Program-made: the position numbers and the translations under genes
Notes under the pieces: generated by a model
Database searches by the model: none
What the model was told of the DNA's origin: nothing
Seen by the model: only the letters and a program-made list of their open reading frames with translations
Source: an uncultured Bacteroidia bacterium
GTDB taxonomy: Bacteria > Bacteroidota > Bacteroidia > NS11-12g > UBA9320
Length of the DNA: 64,000 nucleotides
Direction: 5' to 3'
Assembly: GCA_943789165.1 (NCBI GenBank)
Contig: CALSTB010000005.1
Location: 155,001 to 219,000 of the forward strand
Part shown: positions 32,001 through 43,053 of the stretch, piece by piece
How positions within the stretch are numbered: position 1 is the first letter of the stretch
Layout of the letters: each line of letters begins with the position of its first letter

Positions 32001-32736
32001 CATAATCGATAACAGCTAATGCAATTTGGTTTTTGTCCTTAATCCAAGTTGTATCTAGTACAAACCAGTTTTTCTGGGCTTCACAATCTCTTGAGTCTCT
32101 CCCTGTTCGGAAGATGCCATAAAAGTCGTTCAATACTTCTGTATTGATTTTTCCAATGGTTTCGCAGCCTTTGTCGTTTGTGATTTCAACATTGATTTCA
32201 TATTTGCCAGGTTGCTGATAGGTGTAGCAAATTTTATCTCCTTTTTTAGGATTATTGGCGTCTGTTTTACCGCCATCTCCCCAGAGAACAACCCTTTTTG
32301 TACTAGTTGTTGTCGTATTACCCGAGGTCGAATTATCGATGATACACACTCTATTTTGCGTCAAGCAATAAATTGAACTCCCATCGAGTTGGATGTTTAC
32401 TTCAGGCGGATTAAATACCTCAATCTCTTTTGTGACTTCACAGGTTGAACCATTGGCTTGTAATATTGTTGCAGTCACTGTGAACTTGCCTGCGGCGGCA
32501 TACCTGTGATTTGGTGTGGTTGTCGTACTGGTATTTCCATCGCCAAATTTCCATGCAACAGAAGTCACACCGTTGGTTGAATTCGCTGTAAAGGTGATTA
32601 CGTCATCGACACAAACGAAGTTGCCTGACTGAATTGTACACTGGCCAAAAGTAGGAATACAATAGGAAATGAAAGCAAAAGCAGTAATTAACGCGTGCTT
32701 GAACGACGCTTTTAGAAAGGGCTTACTGCTGTTCAA
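29005..32736 (-). CDS. Large secreted PKD-repeat protein with T9SS type B (gliding-motility-type) C-terminal domain
   Basis: 1243 residues. A signal sequence ending near FGQ (about 32) is followed by many PKD-type repeats with the hallmark WDFGDG / YDWGDG / KFGDGNTST turns and paired cysteines. The C-terminal 90 residues are the type B sorting domain: FIPNIITPNGDGINDRLEI, then FNRWGELVYFS and CPAGTYFYILKF. This places the protein on the T9SS route to the cell surface, probably as an adhesin or structural filament, which is inference. Expression is probably separate from eno: a hairpin lies in the 139-base gap between them. Confidence 0.9.
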   Translation of the reverse strand: MNSSKPFLKASFKHALITAFAFISYCIPTFGQCTIQSGNFVCVDDVITFTANSTNGVTSVAWKFGDGNTSTTTTPNHRYAAAGKFTVTATILQANGSTCEVTKEIEVFNPPEVNIQLDGSSIYCLTQNRVCIIDNSTSGNTTTTSTKRVVLWGDGGKTDANNPKKGDKICYTYQQPGKYEINVEITNDKGCETIGKINTEVLNDFYGIFRTGRDSRDCEAQKNWFVLDTTWIKDKNQIALAVIDYGDGSKDTITDFSDSTFYHDYTKNGNFSIFMILTFKNGCQTLYKQTVGVSLDKVDINHSKSDSVMCYPSTFEFSHPNINGASFLWTALDTAGNIVQNFGGQRVAYFRPPHPGTFYVEIRVKKGDCVSYKMDSIEVVGVKARPKLLNASQCEPDDTVYFCDNSIVHRSNDLSYLWKFQDFRADPCTTNTKKGQNTNKNCNFSEDQHAKHLYDTSMCNETWLTVVDNQNGCRDSAREYVVIKKPVRGDFYADPLLRCVGSSVQFKTEDCYDNLQINYDSACGKYQFQEFRTPWIYKSTCDTNGIVTWGIVAITGDERLYHSCDTTDYSIVPNRVCSDTFWFHEDFRLNPAPRPEAKLNFNGCLPADLVGSFYTKKQDRVREMYYDWGDGELDTVIQPIDSTVLPDFGHTYNTSGDYSGSVSMITDSGCTATVYFDRKIGFYNDFEFAKPVCPGAQVQFIDTIIYWNDTNQYWRWEPPQPIRPEQVYWDFGDGNGFGKHETLPKHVFNTPGTYTVRMAPKDATGCSDTATKIVVVENIRAGIKDLSKKLVCDDILQLFDSSSVADTVFDKIVKYYWDFGDGKAPSYLENPFHYYSTYGSFTITHVAENKVGCTDTAQISINIDGPIPHFDILSDTVACVPHTVEFKNNTSKASDFIWYFGDTSASANSLSTKSDTNVRFTYTKPGIYYIFLYAGDSVVNPNNGNNVYYCNATFPDTNAIQHEVRRVVILPIPPVDFTLEGTLCKGTEVTLIDQSDSIYNTFRWYANNDSVVSTIPTASMTLPDTGEMTIAYKPWYIPNGPYQRKCYDSITKKFQVFENEASFTFVQDSLCPTFNFTANADLDDVLTWDFGHPTSGHRNNAFEMTTSHNFAPDIGTFDVCLYSKSIEGCLDTLCKQIESNHRFTYFIPNIITPNGDGINDRLEIEMEGEDVYELSVFNRWGELVYFSDKDFDETSVLNWDATVQSSGKQCPAGTYFYILKFREACIDDAEIEKYSGTVTVVYD

Positions 32737-32824
32737 TTCGATGTAATTAGGGTTTACAAGATACTCCCAACCTAATCGAATACCAAATAATGTGACAACG
32801 TTTACATTAATTTGATATTTAAAG

Positions 32825-32843
32825 GTCTAACAAAAAGTTAGAC
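32825..32843 (-). terminator. Probable terminator between eno and the PKD gene
   Basis: A perfect 7-base stem (GTCTAAC / GTTAGAC, five-base loop) lies about 33 bases past the eno stop. The flanks extend pairing with AAAG/CTTT. The T-tract is stronger on the plus strand, so its direction is uncertain. Confidence 0.5.
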
Positions 32844-32875
32844 TCTTTTTTATCGAACAACGTTGCACGGAGGTT

Positions 32876-35262
<2,387 letters not shown>

Positions 35263-35277
35263 GTTTTTATGTTTGTG

Positions 35278-35306
35278 CAAAGGTAATGCAGCCGACTTTT
35301 TTGCAA
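35278..35306 (-). promoter_or_regulatory. Promoter of carA (TTG-N18-TACCTTTG)
   Basis: Read on the minus strand: TTG (35306-35304), 18 bases, then the perfect -7 box TACCTTTG (35285-35278). Transcription should begin around 35273, giving a leader of about 10-12 bases before the GTG at 35262. Confidence 0.7.
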
Positions 35307-35328
35307 AGCTTTGTTGAAAAGTTGGGCG

Positions 35329-36645
35329 TTATTTCTCGAGTATCCAATTTGAAAGCTCTGTAATGACTTTTAAATCGGGATGACCTAGCTTATAGTATTC
35401 GCTTGGGATAGATGGTGATTCACCCCAAATGAGCTGATGATTTACTCCAGGGATAAGCTTGAAATCAACATTGGGGTTACTCGTTAATGTTGATTGGTAC
35501 TGCTGATACTCGGTTGTATACTGAACTTGATAGTCTCGATCTCCCTGTGTAATTAACACGCGACAATTCAAGTCGTTTATGGTGTTGGTAGGATTGTAAT
35601 CTCTCATTTGACGGAAATAAGGAAGGAGTTTGTCTGAACCTAATGCCTTAAGTTTTGTGGCTTCTGATGTCTGTTCGTTAATGAACTTCACTTCTTCCTC
35701 CATCATCGTAATGAGTTTTTGTTCTTTTTTAGTGATCTGACCGTCTAATCCAAGAATGTACTCGTATTGCTCAGGAATGATTTCATACAAAGGTCTGTAC
35801 GGGCCTGCCAACATAATTATACCTTTAATGTTAGGGTCTTCTTTTGCTATTAGCGGACTGGCATAAGCGCCCAAACTGTGCCCTAGAACATAAATTCTTG
35901 AGGTGTCTAGGAAGTCATAAGACCTACTTAATCGAACTGCAGAAACGGCGTCATCTATGGTTTCCTCATATAATGTGAAACTATCCACGTTGGTCAGTTG
36001 CTTTTGGTAAACGTGTGTTCTTTTGTCATATCGCAAGGTGGCAATTCCATTTAAGGCAAAGCCATAGGCTAAATCTTGAAACAGTCGATTGGGTGACATT
36101 GAGCTTCCTTCATTTCGATCGCTTGGTCCTGAACCATGCACTAAAATAACGACTGGACATTGATTGCAATTTTCGGGAACCATAAGTTCTCCTGGTAATT
36201 TGAATGTGTCGGTGGTTACCTTCAGACGTTCTTTGCCAAAGATTTTATTTTTAGCCCAATCCGGCGTTTCATAAGCCAATGGAGTAAATACCAAACCAAT
36301 GATTTCGTTTGATTCGTTAGCCGTTACAACTAAATTCAAACTAGCATTTTCGAAAGTCAAAGGGAGCGTAATCGTTGATTTACCGTTGGTATTGGAAACA
36401 TTTGTTTTGCCAATCGACACCAATTTTCCGTTGTTTTTTTGAATGGAATTCCAAACGTTTACGAGGAATACTTTTTTGAATTTCTTTTTTGTCTTTGGTG
36501 AAAACCGCTTGTGCACTTTCCCAATTTTATCGTCTAAAAGGTGTTGTGAAATTTCACTAGTAAGAATATTCGAATCTTGGCCGATCGCTAATGAAGATGA
36601 AACGAGTAAGAATGCACAAATGACAATGAGTCTATTCATGGTCAT
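35329..36645 (-). CDS. Exported alpha/beta hydrolase with DUF3887-like N-terminus
   Basis: 438 residues. A signal peptide (about 1-22, SLAIGQ) is followed by a small DUF3887-like N-terminal domain (about 30-115) and an alpha/beta-hydrolase core: oxyanion-hole VILVHGSGPSDRNEG, nucleophile elbow GHSLGAYASP, acid-bearing ITQGDRDYQV and terminal catalytic His in IPGVNHQLIW. Probably a periplasmic esterase or peptidase-like hydrolase; substrate unknown. The start overlaps the upstream pseudouridine synthase gene by 14 bases. Confidence 0.87.
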   Translation of the reverse strand: MTMNRLIVICAFLLVSSSLAIGQDSNILTSEISQHLLDDKIGKVHKRFSPKTKKKFKKVFLVNVWNSIQKNNGKLVSIGKTNVSNTNGKSTITLPLTFENASLNLVVTANESNEIIGLVFTPLAYETPDWAKNKIFGKERLKVTTDTFKLPGELMVPENCNQCPVVILVHGSGPSDRNEGSSMSPNRLFQDLAYGFALNGIATLRYDKRTHVYQKQLTNVDSFTLYEETIDDAVSAVRLSRSYDFLDTSRIYVLGHSLGAYASPLIAKEDPNIKGIIMLAGPYRPLYEIIPEQYEYILGLDGQITKKEQKLITMMEEEVKFINEQTSEATKLKALGSDKLLPYFRQMRDYNPTNTINDLNCRVLITQGDRDYQVQYTTEYQQYQSTLTSNPNVDFKLIPGVNHQLIWGESPSIPSEYYKLGHPDLKVITELSNWILEK

Positions 36646-37351
36646 ACTTTCTAATCAACTTTAGGAATACGTTCATGTCTTTGGGTAAAGGAGCGTCGAT
36701 CTTAAATGGTTTTCCGTACAAACTGAAACTTATTGATTGTGCATGTAAGGCTGCCCGCTGTATCATAGGTCGAATTTCTTCGTCTTTTGCTTGTTTGAAG
36801 TTCTTTTTAATTGACTTCAAAAACGGTGATGAACCGCCATACAAAGTATCGCCTGAAATCGGCGCATTTTGTGTTGCTAGGTGAATCCGAATTTGATGTA
36901 ATCGACCTGTAAGGGGTTTACATTGGATGAGGCTAAAGTGTTTAAAGTTTTCAATTACAGTTACATCGGTTTCTGCTTCCTTGCCTTCACGTTTGTCGAC
37001 TTTTGCCCGACCTCTAGCGCTCACACTCAGTGGGACGTCGATCGTTAAGTTTTTGAAATAATGACGGCCGTCGGCTATAGCCCAATACGTTTTGTCTATT
37101 TCTCGGCGTTCGAATTTAATGGCCATTTCCCGATAGGTTTCAGGGTTCTTGGCGATGAGCAATATTCCAGACGTTTCTTTATCGAGTCGATGACATAACT
37201 GACTCGTATCTAAATAATCCTTCGACCATTGTTGGATACTTTCCTGAACACCAATACGGTCAAGCAAGCTGGAAACCATTACTGGTTTATTAATAGCAAT
37301 TATGTTTTTGTCTTCAAATAAGATGTAAGACTTAAAGGATTTAAATTTCAT
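36632..37351 (-). CDS. RluA-family pseudouridine synthase (no S4 domain)
   Basis: 239 residues, shorter than RluD because the S4 domain is absent. The catalytic motif is CHRLDKETSGILLIAK with Asp57, and GRLHQIRIHLA follows. It modifies uridines in rRNA or tRNA; the target cannot be assigned. It overlaps the hisS stop by 4 bases and the hydrolase start by 14, so hisS, this gene and the hydrolase probably form one operon. Confidence 0.88.
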   Translation of the reverse strand: MKFKSFKSYILFEDKNIIAINKPVMVSSLLDRIGVQESIQQWSKDYLDTSQLCHRLDKETSGILLIAKNPETYREMAIKFERREIDKTYWAIADGRHYFKNLTIDVPLSVSARGRAKVDKREGKEAETDVTVIENFKHFSLIQCKPLTGRLHQIRIHLATQNAPISGDTLYGGSSPFLKSIKKNFKQAKDEEIRPMIQRAALHAQSISFSLYGKPFKIDAPLPKDMNVFLKLIRKYDHE

Positions 37352-38700
37352 GAAAGCGCCTCAATTAAAGAGTCTTGACTTACTTCTTCCTGTTTGCCTG
37401 TTTCCATGTTTTTAAGCTGAACAGTATGGTTGCTAATTTCATTATCTCCAACAACCGCAACCCACTTGAATCCCGATTTATTTGCGTAATCAAACTGCTT
37501 GTTGATTTTCTTATTGTCGGGATAAACAACTGAAGTTAGGCCGCTGTTTCTTAAGGCATTAGCGAGTGTTAGGCAATGCGACTGGCCTTCAGAATCAAAG
37601 TGACAGAACAATAGTTTGGTTTGTTGAATGGACTCTTTGAATAGGTCTAAATGCAACATGATGTCGTAGAGCCTGTCTAATCCAAATGAGATGCCCACTC
37701 CAGAAACATCTTTTAAACCGAAAATGCCGGTTAGGTCGTCGTAACGACCACCACCTGAAACGCTGCCAATTGGACTGTCTTCAATGATTGCTTCAAATAT
37801 GCAGCCTGTATAGTAGTCTAGCCCACGTGCCAGACTTAAGTCAAGAGCGATGTGGATGTTTTGAAGGTTGCTGTATGCTAAGACTTGTCGAAGTTCTTGT
37901 ATGCCAGTGGTTTTTTCTGGGCAGTCGATCAGCTGTGACTCAATTTGGTTTATCGTCGACTCATTGAATGGTTGAACTGTCAAAAGTGTTTTGAGTTTGG
38001 CGATATTGCTTGCGTCAATGCCTTTACTAATCAACTCCTTTGAAACGCCATCCCATCCAATTTTATCTAATTTGTCAATGGCAATGGTGAGGTCAGTGAA
38101 TGATGATTCGAAGCGGATCGTTTTAGCGATGGCTTCCAGCACCTTTCGGTGATTGATTCTAACTTGGTAATTTGTTAAACCAAGGGTAGTGAATACTTTG
38201 TGATAAATATCAATAAAGTCCGCCTCGCAAATGAGAGATATAGTGCCGATTACATCGGCGTCACATTGCCAAAACTCTCGATAACGTCCTTTTTGTGGTC
38301 GATCGGCACGCCACACTGGTTGGATCTGGTAACGTCTAAAAGGAAAACTAATCTCGGTTTGATTTTGTACTACATATCTAGCGAATGGGACGGTTAAGTC
38401 ATACCTCAAACCTTTATCAGAAATGCTGGAAATTAATCGGTTAGAATCTTTAGTGTTTAAAGCGTCTTGATCTGCCTTTTTTAAATAATCTCCAGAATTT
38501 AAAATTTTGAATAAAAGGGTATCACCTTCCTGTCCATACTTACCTGTAAGTGTGCTCAGGTTTTCCATGGCAGGTGTTTCAATTGGCTCAAAACCGTACA
38601 ATGTGTAAACACTTTTGATTGTGTCAACGATGAAATTCCTTCTTGCCATAACTTGGGGCGAGAAGTCTCTTGTGCCTTTTGGAAGGGACGCCTTTTGCAT
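37348..38700 (-). CDS. hisS: Histidyl-tRNA synthetase
   Basis: 450 residues. A class II synthetase that charges tRNA(His). Motif 1 region (KGTRDFSPQ at the start), motif 2 (RYDLTVPFARYV, then FRRYQIQPVWRADRPQKGRYREFWQCDADVIG), the histidine-A signature LARGLDYYTGCIFE, motif 3 (SGGGRYDDL, GISFGLDRL) and the C-terminal anticodon-binding domain are all present. Head of a minus-strand operon with the RluA-family gene. Confidence 0.96.
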   Translation of the reverse strand: MQKASLPKGTRDFSPQVMARRNFIVDTIKSVYTLYGFEPIETPAMENLSTLTGKYGQEGDTLLFKILNSGDYLKKADQDALNTKDSNRLISSISDKGLRYDLTVPFARYVVQNQTEISFPFRRYQIQPVWRADRPQKGRYREFWQCDADVIGTISLICEADFIDIYHKVFTTLGLTNYQVRINHRKVLEAIAKTIRFESSFTDLTIAIDKLDKIGWDGVSKELISKGIDASNIAKLKTLLTVQPFNESTINQIESQLIDCPEKTTGIQELRQVLAYSNLQNIHIALDLSLARGLDYYTGCIFEAIIEDSPIGSVSGGGRYDDLTGIFGLKDVSGVGISFGLDRLYDIMLHLDLFKESIQQTKLLFCHFDSEGQSHCLTLANALRNSGLTSVVYPDNKKINKQFDYANKSGFKWVAVVGDNEISNHTVQLKNMETGKQEEVSQDSLIEALS

Positions 38701-38730
38701 TGGGCAAAAATACTGATTTGGTGCCTGAAA

Positions 38731-40563
38731 TTAGTCCTGCTTAATGACGTAAAAGTAATTCCTCACCAAAGCTTTCAATTCAGTGTCTAAAATTTGAGCT
38801 TTATCACTCTGATTTTTAAGTTCATTTGAAAGGCAGTTGATATCTTGTTTCTTGTTGTAAAGAAAGGTGGCTTGGTTTTGAGTTATGCCATAACTCCAAT
38901 GATTTTGGGTGACGTGATACACATTGTTGTCGTAATGACAAACCGTACGATTGTGATTTTCTGTAAAAATAGATTCGCCAAGGACTAGAACAGAGTCAGG
39001 GTAATTGACAAGATCTAAAATGGTTGGCAGTATGTCAATTTGAGCAACGGTTTTTCGAATGGAAGACGGTTGAAGCGTACCAGGTCCGAATATGAGCAAC
39101 GGTATTTCATACTTGCCGGAAGGTGTCCTGTAGGCATGTAGCAAATTTTCCGCACTGTGGTCTGCAGTTATAATGAAAATCGTATTGTCAAACCATGCCT
39201 CATTTTTACTAGTTTCAAAGAATTGTTGTAAAGCGTAATCTGAGTATTGGATGCTTTTGTGAATTGGTATATCTCCCTCTGTAAAACTGTCTTTAAGGTC
39301 AACGGGGATACTGTATGGATGATGGCTAGAAAGTGTAAACACACTCGAGACGAATGGTTGCTTTTGGTCAGAGAGTTCGCGGGAAACATATTGTAGATAT
39401 GGGAGGTCATAAATACCCCAATGACCATCGTGGTCTTTGTCAGTATGTGGGTATTCATCAACTCCGAAATATTGCTGTAAACCATTCGTTTTAAGGTAGG
39501 ATTTAAAACCCATAGATTGGTTGTCGGCGCCATGAAAAAACGACGATGAATATCCCAATGTAGCCAATAAATTAAAAACTGAGGCTTGGGCAGCTGAGCT
39601 GTGAGGTGAATGAATAAAAGCTGTATTGGTCAGTTTTGGAATACTGGAAAAAATCGCTGGAACTGCGTCAACTGACTTAAGTCCATTGGCATAGGCATTG
39701 TGACAGCAAACGGATTGAGGAATTAAACTGTTTAAAAAAGGAGTGTAGGTATGCGTCATACCTCTGTTTAAACCTGTGTATTCTTTGCCAAACCCTTCTA
39801 GGATGATAATGACAAAATTTGGGGTTTGGATTGAGTCATTAGAAAACTGTGTATGCTGAATAGTAGGTAGAGTAGTTTCAATGAATGACGGGGCAGAGAT
39901 CGGATTTTGCCATGTTTCGATTAAGTACAGCACTGTATTAAAGGCAACAACATGGGAATCTTCCTTAAGGTGTTGGCCAGTGTCGGCTGTACGAATCGGT
40001 TTGAGTCGAAAACCTCCACGAGCAACAATGACCAAACATACGATTATAGCAATCAGACTAATCCAATGTGGTTTGGTTGGTGTTGAATAATCCATTCTCA
40101 CCCAGAGGGTAAATCCTGAAATGAGTACGATAATGAGTACGGCCATTGGCCAATAATCAGATATGTACGTCCATAAGCTTATGTTGTTGTCAGGATTTAG
40201 CTGGCCCAAAAAGTCATAGCTAATTCTTTCTTTTAAAAATTTAAAATATAACGCATCGATAACGGTCAGAATGGATGCAGAAGCACTGACGATTAGAAGG
40301 AGAATGGTGTATAATAGTTTGGATTTGATCCACTTTGTTAACATGTAAATTGCAGAGATGAAATAAACGACAACAATTAAATCCAGTCGTGTCCCGAAAA
40401 AGAAGGCATCAAATAGGTGATTAAAGTCGTTCTTTGCGAATGAGGAATAATTGACCAATACGAAGATCAAACGCAGTAAGAAAAAGAGCAAAAGAGACTT
40501 CCCTATTACTGATAAAAACGGGATGTGAAGCCGACTTTTTATGTGCTTGAGATTTTTAATCAA
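38731..40563 (-). CDS. LtaS/alkaline-phosphatase-superfamily membrane sulfatase
   Basis: 610 residues. Five transmembrane helices (within about 1-185) anchor a periplasmic domain of the sulfatase/LTA-synthase type. The metal-binding start is VIIILEGFGKEYTG, the expected nucleophile position is held by Ser in the GLKSVDA segment where LtaS has Thr, and there are FIITADHSAEN and HHPYS blocks. In Gram-negative Bacteroidota such enzymes are thought to move phosphoglycerol or phosphoethanolamine groups onto envelope glycans; the real substrate here is unknown. Confidence 0.85.
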   Translation of the reverse strand: MIKNLKHIKSRLHIPFLSVIGKSLLLFFLLRLIFVLVNYSSFAKNDFNHLFDAFFFGTRLDLIVVVYFISAIYMLTKWIKSKLLYTILLLIVSASASILTVIDALYFKFLKERISYDFLGQLNPDNNISLWTYISDYWPMAVLIIVLISGFTLWVRMDYSTPTKPHWISLIAIIVCLVIVARGGFRLKPIRTADTGQHLKEDSHVVAFNTVLYLIETWQNPISAPSFIETTLPTIQHTQFSNDSIQTPNFVIIILEGFGKEYTGLNRGMTHTYTPFLNSLIPQSVCCHNAYANGLKSVDAVPAIFSSIPKLTNTAFIHSPHSSAAQASVFNLLATLGYSSSFFHGADNQSMGFKSYLKTNGLQQYFGVDEYPHTDKDHDGHWGIYDLPYLQYVSRELSDQKQPFVSSVFTLSSHHPYSIPVDLKDSFTEGDIPIHKSIQYSDYALQQFFETSKNEAWFDNTIFIITADHSAENLLHAYRTPSGKYEIPLLIFGPGTLQPSSIRKTVAQIDILPTILDLVNYPDSVLVLGESIFTENHNRTVCHYDNNVYHVTQNHWSYGITQNQATFLYNKKQDINCLSNELKNQSDKAQILDTELKALVRNYFYVIKQD

Positions 40564-40602
40564 AATGGTTTAAAAAAGTGCCTTATCTTTTAAAATATCT
40601 AT

Positions 40603-40610
40603 TACCTTTG
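40603..40610 (+). promoter_or_regulatory. Probable -7 box (TACCTTTG) of rpmE2
   Basis: Perfect TAnnTTTG match 25 bases before the ATG; the -33 element is weak (TTA, 17 bases upstream). Confidence 0.55.
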
Positions 40611-40635
40611 CAGTCCTTCAAAAATAGTTAAAGAG

Positions 40636-40887
40636 ATGAAAGCGGGAATACATCCAGAAAATTTTAGAATAGTCGTGTTTAAGGACATGTCAAATGAACA
40701 TACCTTCATGGCGAAATCTACCGTTGAAACAAAGGAGACAATTACTTGGGAAGATGGTAATGAGTATCCTTTATACAAGTTAGAAATTTCGAATACTTCT
40801 CACCCTTTTTATACGGGTAAGATGAACTTCGTGGATTCAGCTGGACGTATTGATAAATTCAACAAACGTTACGGTAAAAAGAAATAA
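40636..40887 (+). CDS. rpmE2: 50S ribosomal protein bL31, type B (zinc-free)
   Basis: 83 residues. Opening [19 protein letters not shown] and the [26 protein letters not shown] block identify type B L31. It contains no cysteine, so it cannot hold the zinc of the type A form. Single-gene unit with its own promoter and terminator. Confidence 0.95.
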   Translation: MKAGIHPENFRIVVFKDMSNEHTFMAKSTVETKETITWEDGNEYPLYKLEISNTSHPFYTGKMNFVDSAGRIDKFNKRYGKKK

Positions 40888-40908
40888 GATTGATAACCAA
40901 TCAAATTC

Positions 40909-40940
40909 AAAGCTCTCATTTCGAGGGCTTTGTTTGTTTT
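40909..40940 (+). terminator. Terminator of rpmE2
   Basis: AAAGCTCTC (40909-40917) pairs with GAGGGCTTT (40923-40931, one G-U) and leads into a T-rich tail. Confidence 0.75.
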
Positions 40941-40962
40941 ACACGGTTAATGTCTAATTTTG
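40934..40962 (+). promoter_or_regulatory. Promoter of the GlmU-like gene (TTG-N18-TAATTTTG)
   Basis: TTG at 40934-40936, 18 bases, then a perfect -7 box at 40955-40962. Only four bases separate the box from the ATG at 40967, so the transcript should begin at or next to the start codon. The promoter overlaps the tail of the rpmE2 terminator. Confidence 0.65.
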
Positions 40963-40966
40963 GTTT

Positions 40967-42133
40967 ATGAAAATAGTTCTATTCGATGACGAACTAAGAG
41001 GGCATCTATTGCCTTTAACCTTTACTCGGCCTGTGGCTGAAATTCGGGTAGGTATCCTCACTATTGCTGAGAAGTGGGCTACACGATTAAACACAACAGT
41101 TAGTTATCAGACCGTTGATTACTTGCAAGCCAAGTTTCCTTGTGTTCTTGACGAGTCGACGATATTCATAAATGGGGCATGTTTGCCAACAGAATCCTTA
41201 GTGGAAATCATTAAGGATCTCCCACAGCAGCATACGCTTGTAACCGATACTGGTAGAATAGTTGCTTCGCGTGTTAAGTCATTTGAAGACATTAACGACA
41301 ATACACAGGAGGTTCAAGCCCAATTCATTAATTACCCTGAAGACATTTTCAGTTTGAATGGTCAAGAACTTGAATCGGATTTTGCGTTAATAACTAAAGG
41401 AAGGTCATCCGTTTCTTTGTCTAAAACAAATACCGTTATTGGTAATGGCCACATATTTTTAGAAGAAGGAGCGAAGGTAGAAGGAGCAATTCTAAACGCG
41501 ACGTCAGGACCAATATATGTCGGTAAAAATGCCGAGATAATGGAAGGTTCAATCGTTAGAGGAAGTTTAGCATTGTGCGAATCAGCAGTCCTAAAGATGG
41601 GGGCAAAAGTGTATGGACCGACGACTGTGGGACCTTATTCAAAGGTTGGAGGTGAAGTCAACAACTCGGTTCTTTTTGGTTTTTCTAATAAAGGGCATGA
41701 TGGTTTTTTGGGGAATAGTGTAATTGGGGAGTGGTGTAATTTAGGCGCAGACACCAACAATTCGAACTTGAAAAACAATTATGCGGAGGTGAAGCTCTGG
41801 AGCTATGTAGACAAGCGATTCAGGAAAACAGGGACGCAGTTTTGCGGGTTGATTATGGGAGATCACAGTAAATGTGGGATCAATACAATGTTTAACACGG
41901 GAACGGTTATCGGTATCTCAGCCAATATTTTTGGATCTGGCTTTCCAAGAAATTACGTGCCATCTTTTGCATGGGGTGGATCTGCTGGTTATACGACATA
42001 TCAAGTACCTAAAGCCTTTGAAACGGCGTCATTGGTTATGGAGCGGAGGCAAAAAGAACTTGATGATATTGAAAAATCAATTTTAGAACACGTATTTAAC
42101 CTCTCGCAGGAAGACCGTTTTTGGGAGAAATAG
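40967..42133 (+). CDS. Bacteroidota-type GlmU family sugar nucleotidyltransferase/acyltransferase-like protein
   Basis: 388 residues. The N-terminal half is a divergent nucleotidyltransferase-like domain (KIVLFDDELRGHLLPLTFTRPVAEIRVG); the C-terminal half is a left-handed beta-helix of hexapeptide repeats (about 150-360, GPTTVGPYSKVGGEVNNSV). This matches the GlmU-related family of Bacteroidota, presumed to make nucleotide-activated sugars. True GlmU catalytic residues cannot be confirmed by eye. tpiA follows after 21 bases, probably in the same transcript. Confidence 0.82.
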   Translation: MKIVLFDDELRGHLLPLTFTRPVAEIRVGILTIAEKWATRLNTTVSYQTVDYLQAKFPCVLDESTIFINGACLPTESLVEIIKDLPQQHTLVTDTGRIVASRVKSFEDINDNTQEVQAQFINYPEDIFSLNGQELESDFALITKGRSSVSLSKTNTVIGNGHIFLEEGAKVEGAILNATSGPIYVGKNAEIMEGSIVRGSLALCESAVLKMGAKVYGPTTVGPYSKVGGEVNNSVLFGFSNKGHDGFLGNSVIGEWCNLGADTNNSNLKNNYAEVKLWSYVDKRFRKTGTQFCGLIMGDHSKCGINTMFNTGTVIGISANIFGSGFPRNYVPSFAWGGSAGYTTYQVPKAFETASLVMERRQKELDDIEKSILEHVFNLSQEDRFWEK

Positions 42134-42154
42134 AATAAACTAAATTATTATAGA

Positions 42155-42910
42155 ATGAGAAAAAGACTAGTGGCTGGTAACTGGAAGATGAATACTGATC
42201 TGAACGATGGATTTTTATTGTTGAAAGACATATTAAATGAAGTGAGAGAGGCTGAGTTGGAAAAATGTGATGTGCACATTTATGCGCCATTTACCCACCT
42301 AAAAATATTTCATAACTCATTAAATGGCAGTGGTTTAATGCTCGGTGCACAGAATTGTCACCAAGAAGAATCTGGTGCTTATACGGGAGAAATATCCGCT
42401 CAAATGTTAGCGTCAATTCCGGTGCAATCAGTTTTAGTGGGGCATTCTGAAAGAAGAGAGTATTGTGGGGAAACCAATGAAATATTGGCTAAGAAAGTGA
42501 ATACTGCATTGGCGAACGGATTAAAAGTGATTTACTGTTTCGGTGAGACATTGGAACAACGAGAAAGCGGAGAGCATTTCAACGTAGTTAAACAACAATT
42601 GATAGAAGGAGTTGGCCATTTGACTGTTGAACAATGGCAGCATGTAACCTTGGCATATGAACCAGTATGGGCTATTGGGACTGGTAAGACAGCATCAGCT
42701 GAACAGGCCCAGGAGATTCATGAATATGCTAGAAAGATTGTGATAGAAATGAGTAATGACGGTGTAGCAGATGCTACAAGAATTTTATATGGAGGAAGTG
42801 TGAAGCCTGGAAATGCAGGGCATTTATTTTCCATGGAAGACATAGATGGTGGTTTGATTGGCGGTGCAGCTTTAAATGGAGAAAGCTTTGCCGGTATTAT
42901 TAGAGCATAA
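42155..42910 (+). CDS. tpiA: Triosephosphate isomerase
   Basis: 251 residues. Interconverts dihydroxyacetone phosphate and glyceraldehyde-3-phosphate. Active-site residues are all visible: Asn and Lys in AGNWKMN (Lys11), catalytic His97 in VGHSERRE and catalytic Glu169 in AYEPVWAIGTG. The phosphate-binding YGGSVKPGN and GGLIGGAAL segments follow. Normal length. Confidence 0.97.
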   Translation: MRKRLVAGNWKMNTDLNDGFLLLKDILNEVREAELEKCDVHIYAPFTHLKIFHNSLNGSGLMLGAQNCHQEESGAYTGEISAQMLASIPVQSVLVGHSERREYCGETNEILAKKVNTALANGLKVIYCFGETLEQRESGEHFNVVKQQLIEGVGHLTVEQWQHVTLAYEPVWAIGTGKTASAEQAQEIHEYARKIVIEMSNDGVADATRILYGGSVKPGNAGHLFSMEDIDGGLIGGAALNGESFAGIIRA

Positions 42911-43053
42911 TTCTACAATACTGTACATATTTGATTTTGATAAATATATGCTTTGTGCATGGAGGTCCTTATAAACCTGGCATTCTTCGACAATTAGTGA
43001 CTATTGTGGGCTAGTTTTTGCCAATCTTTATATAGGACAATTAATTTAAAGCT

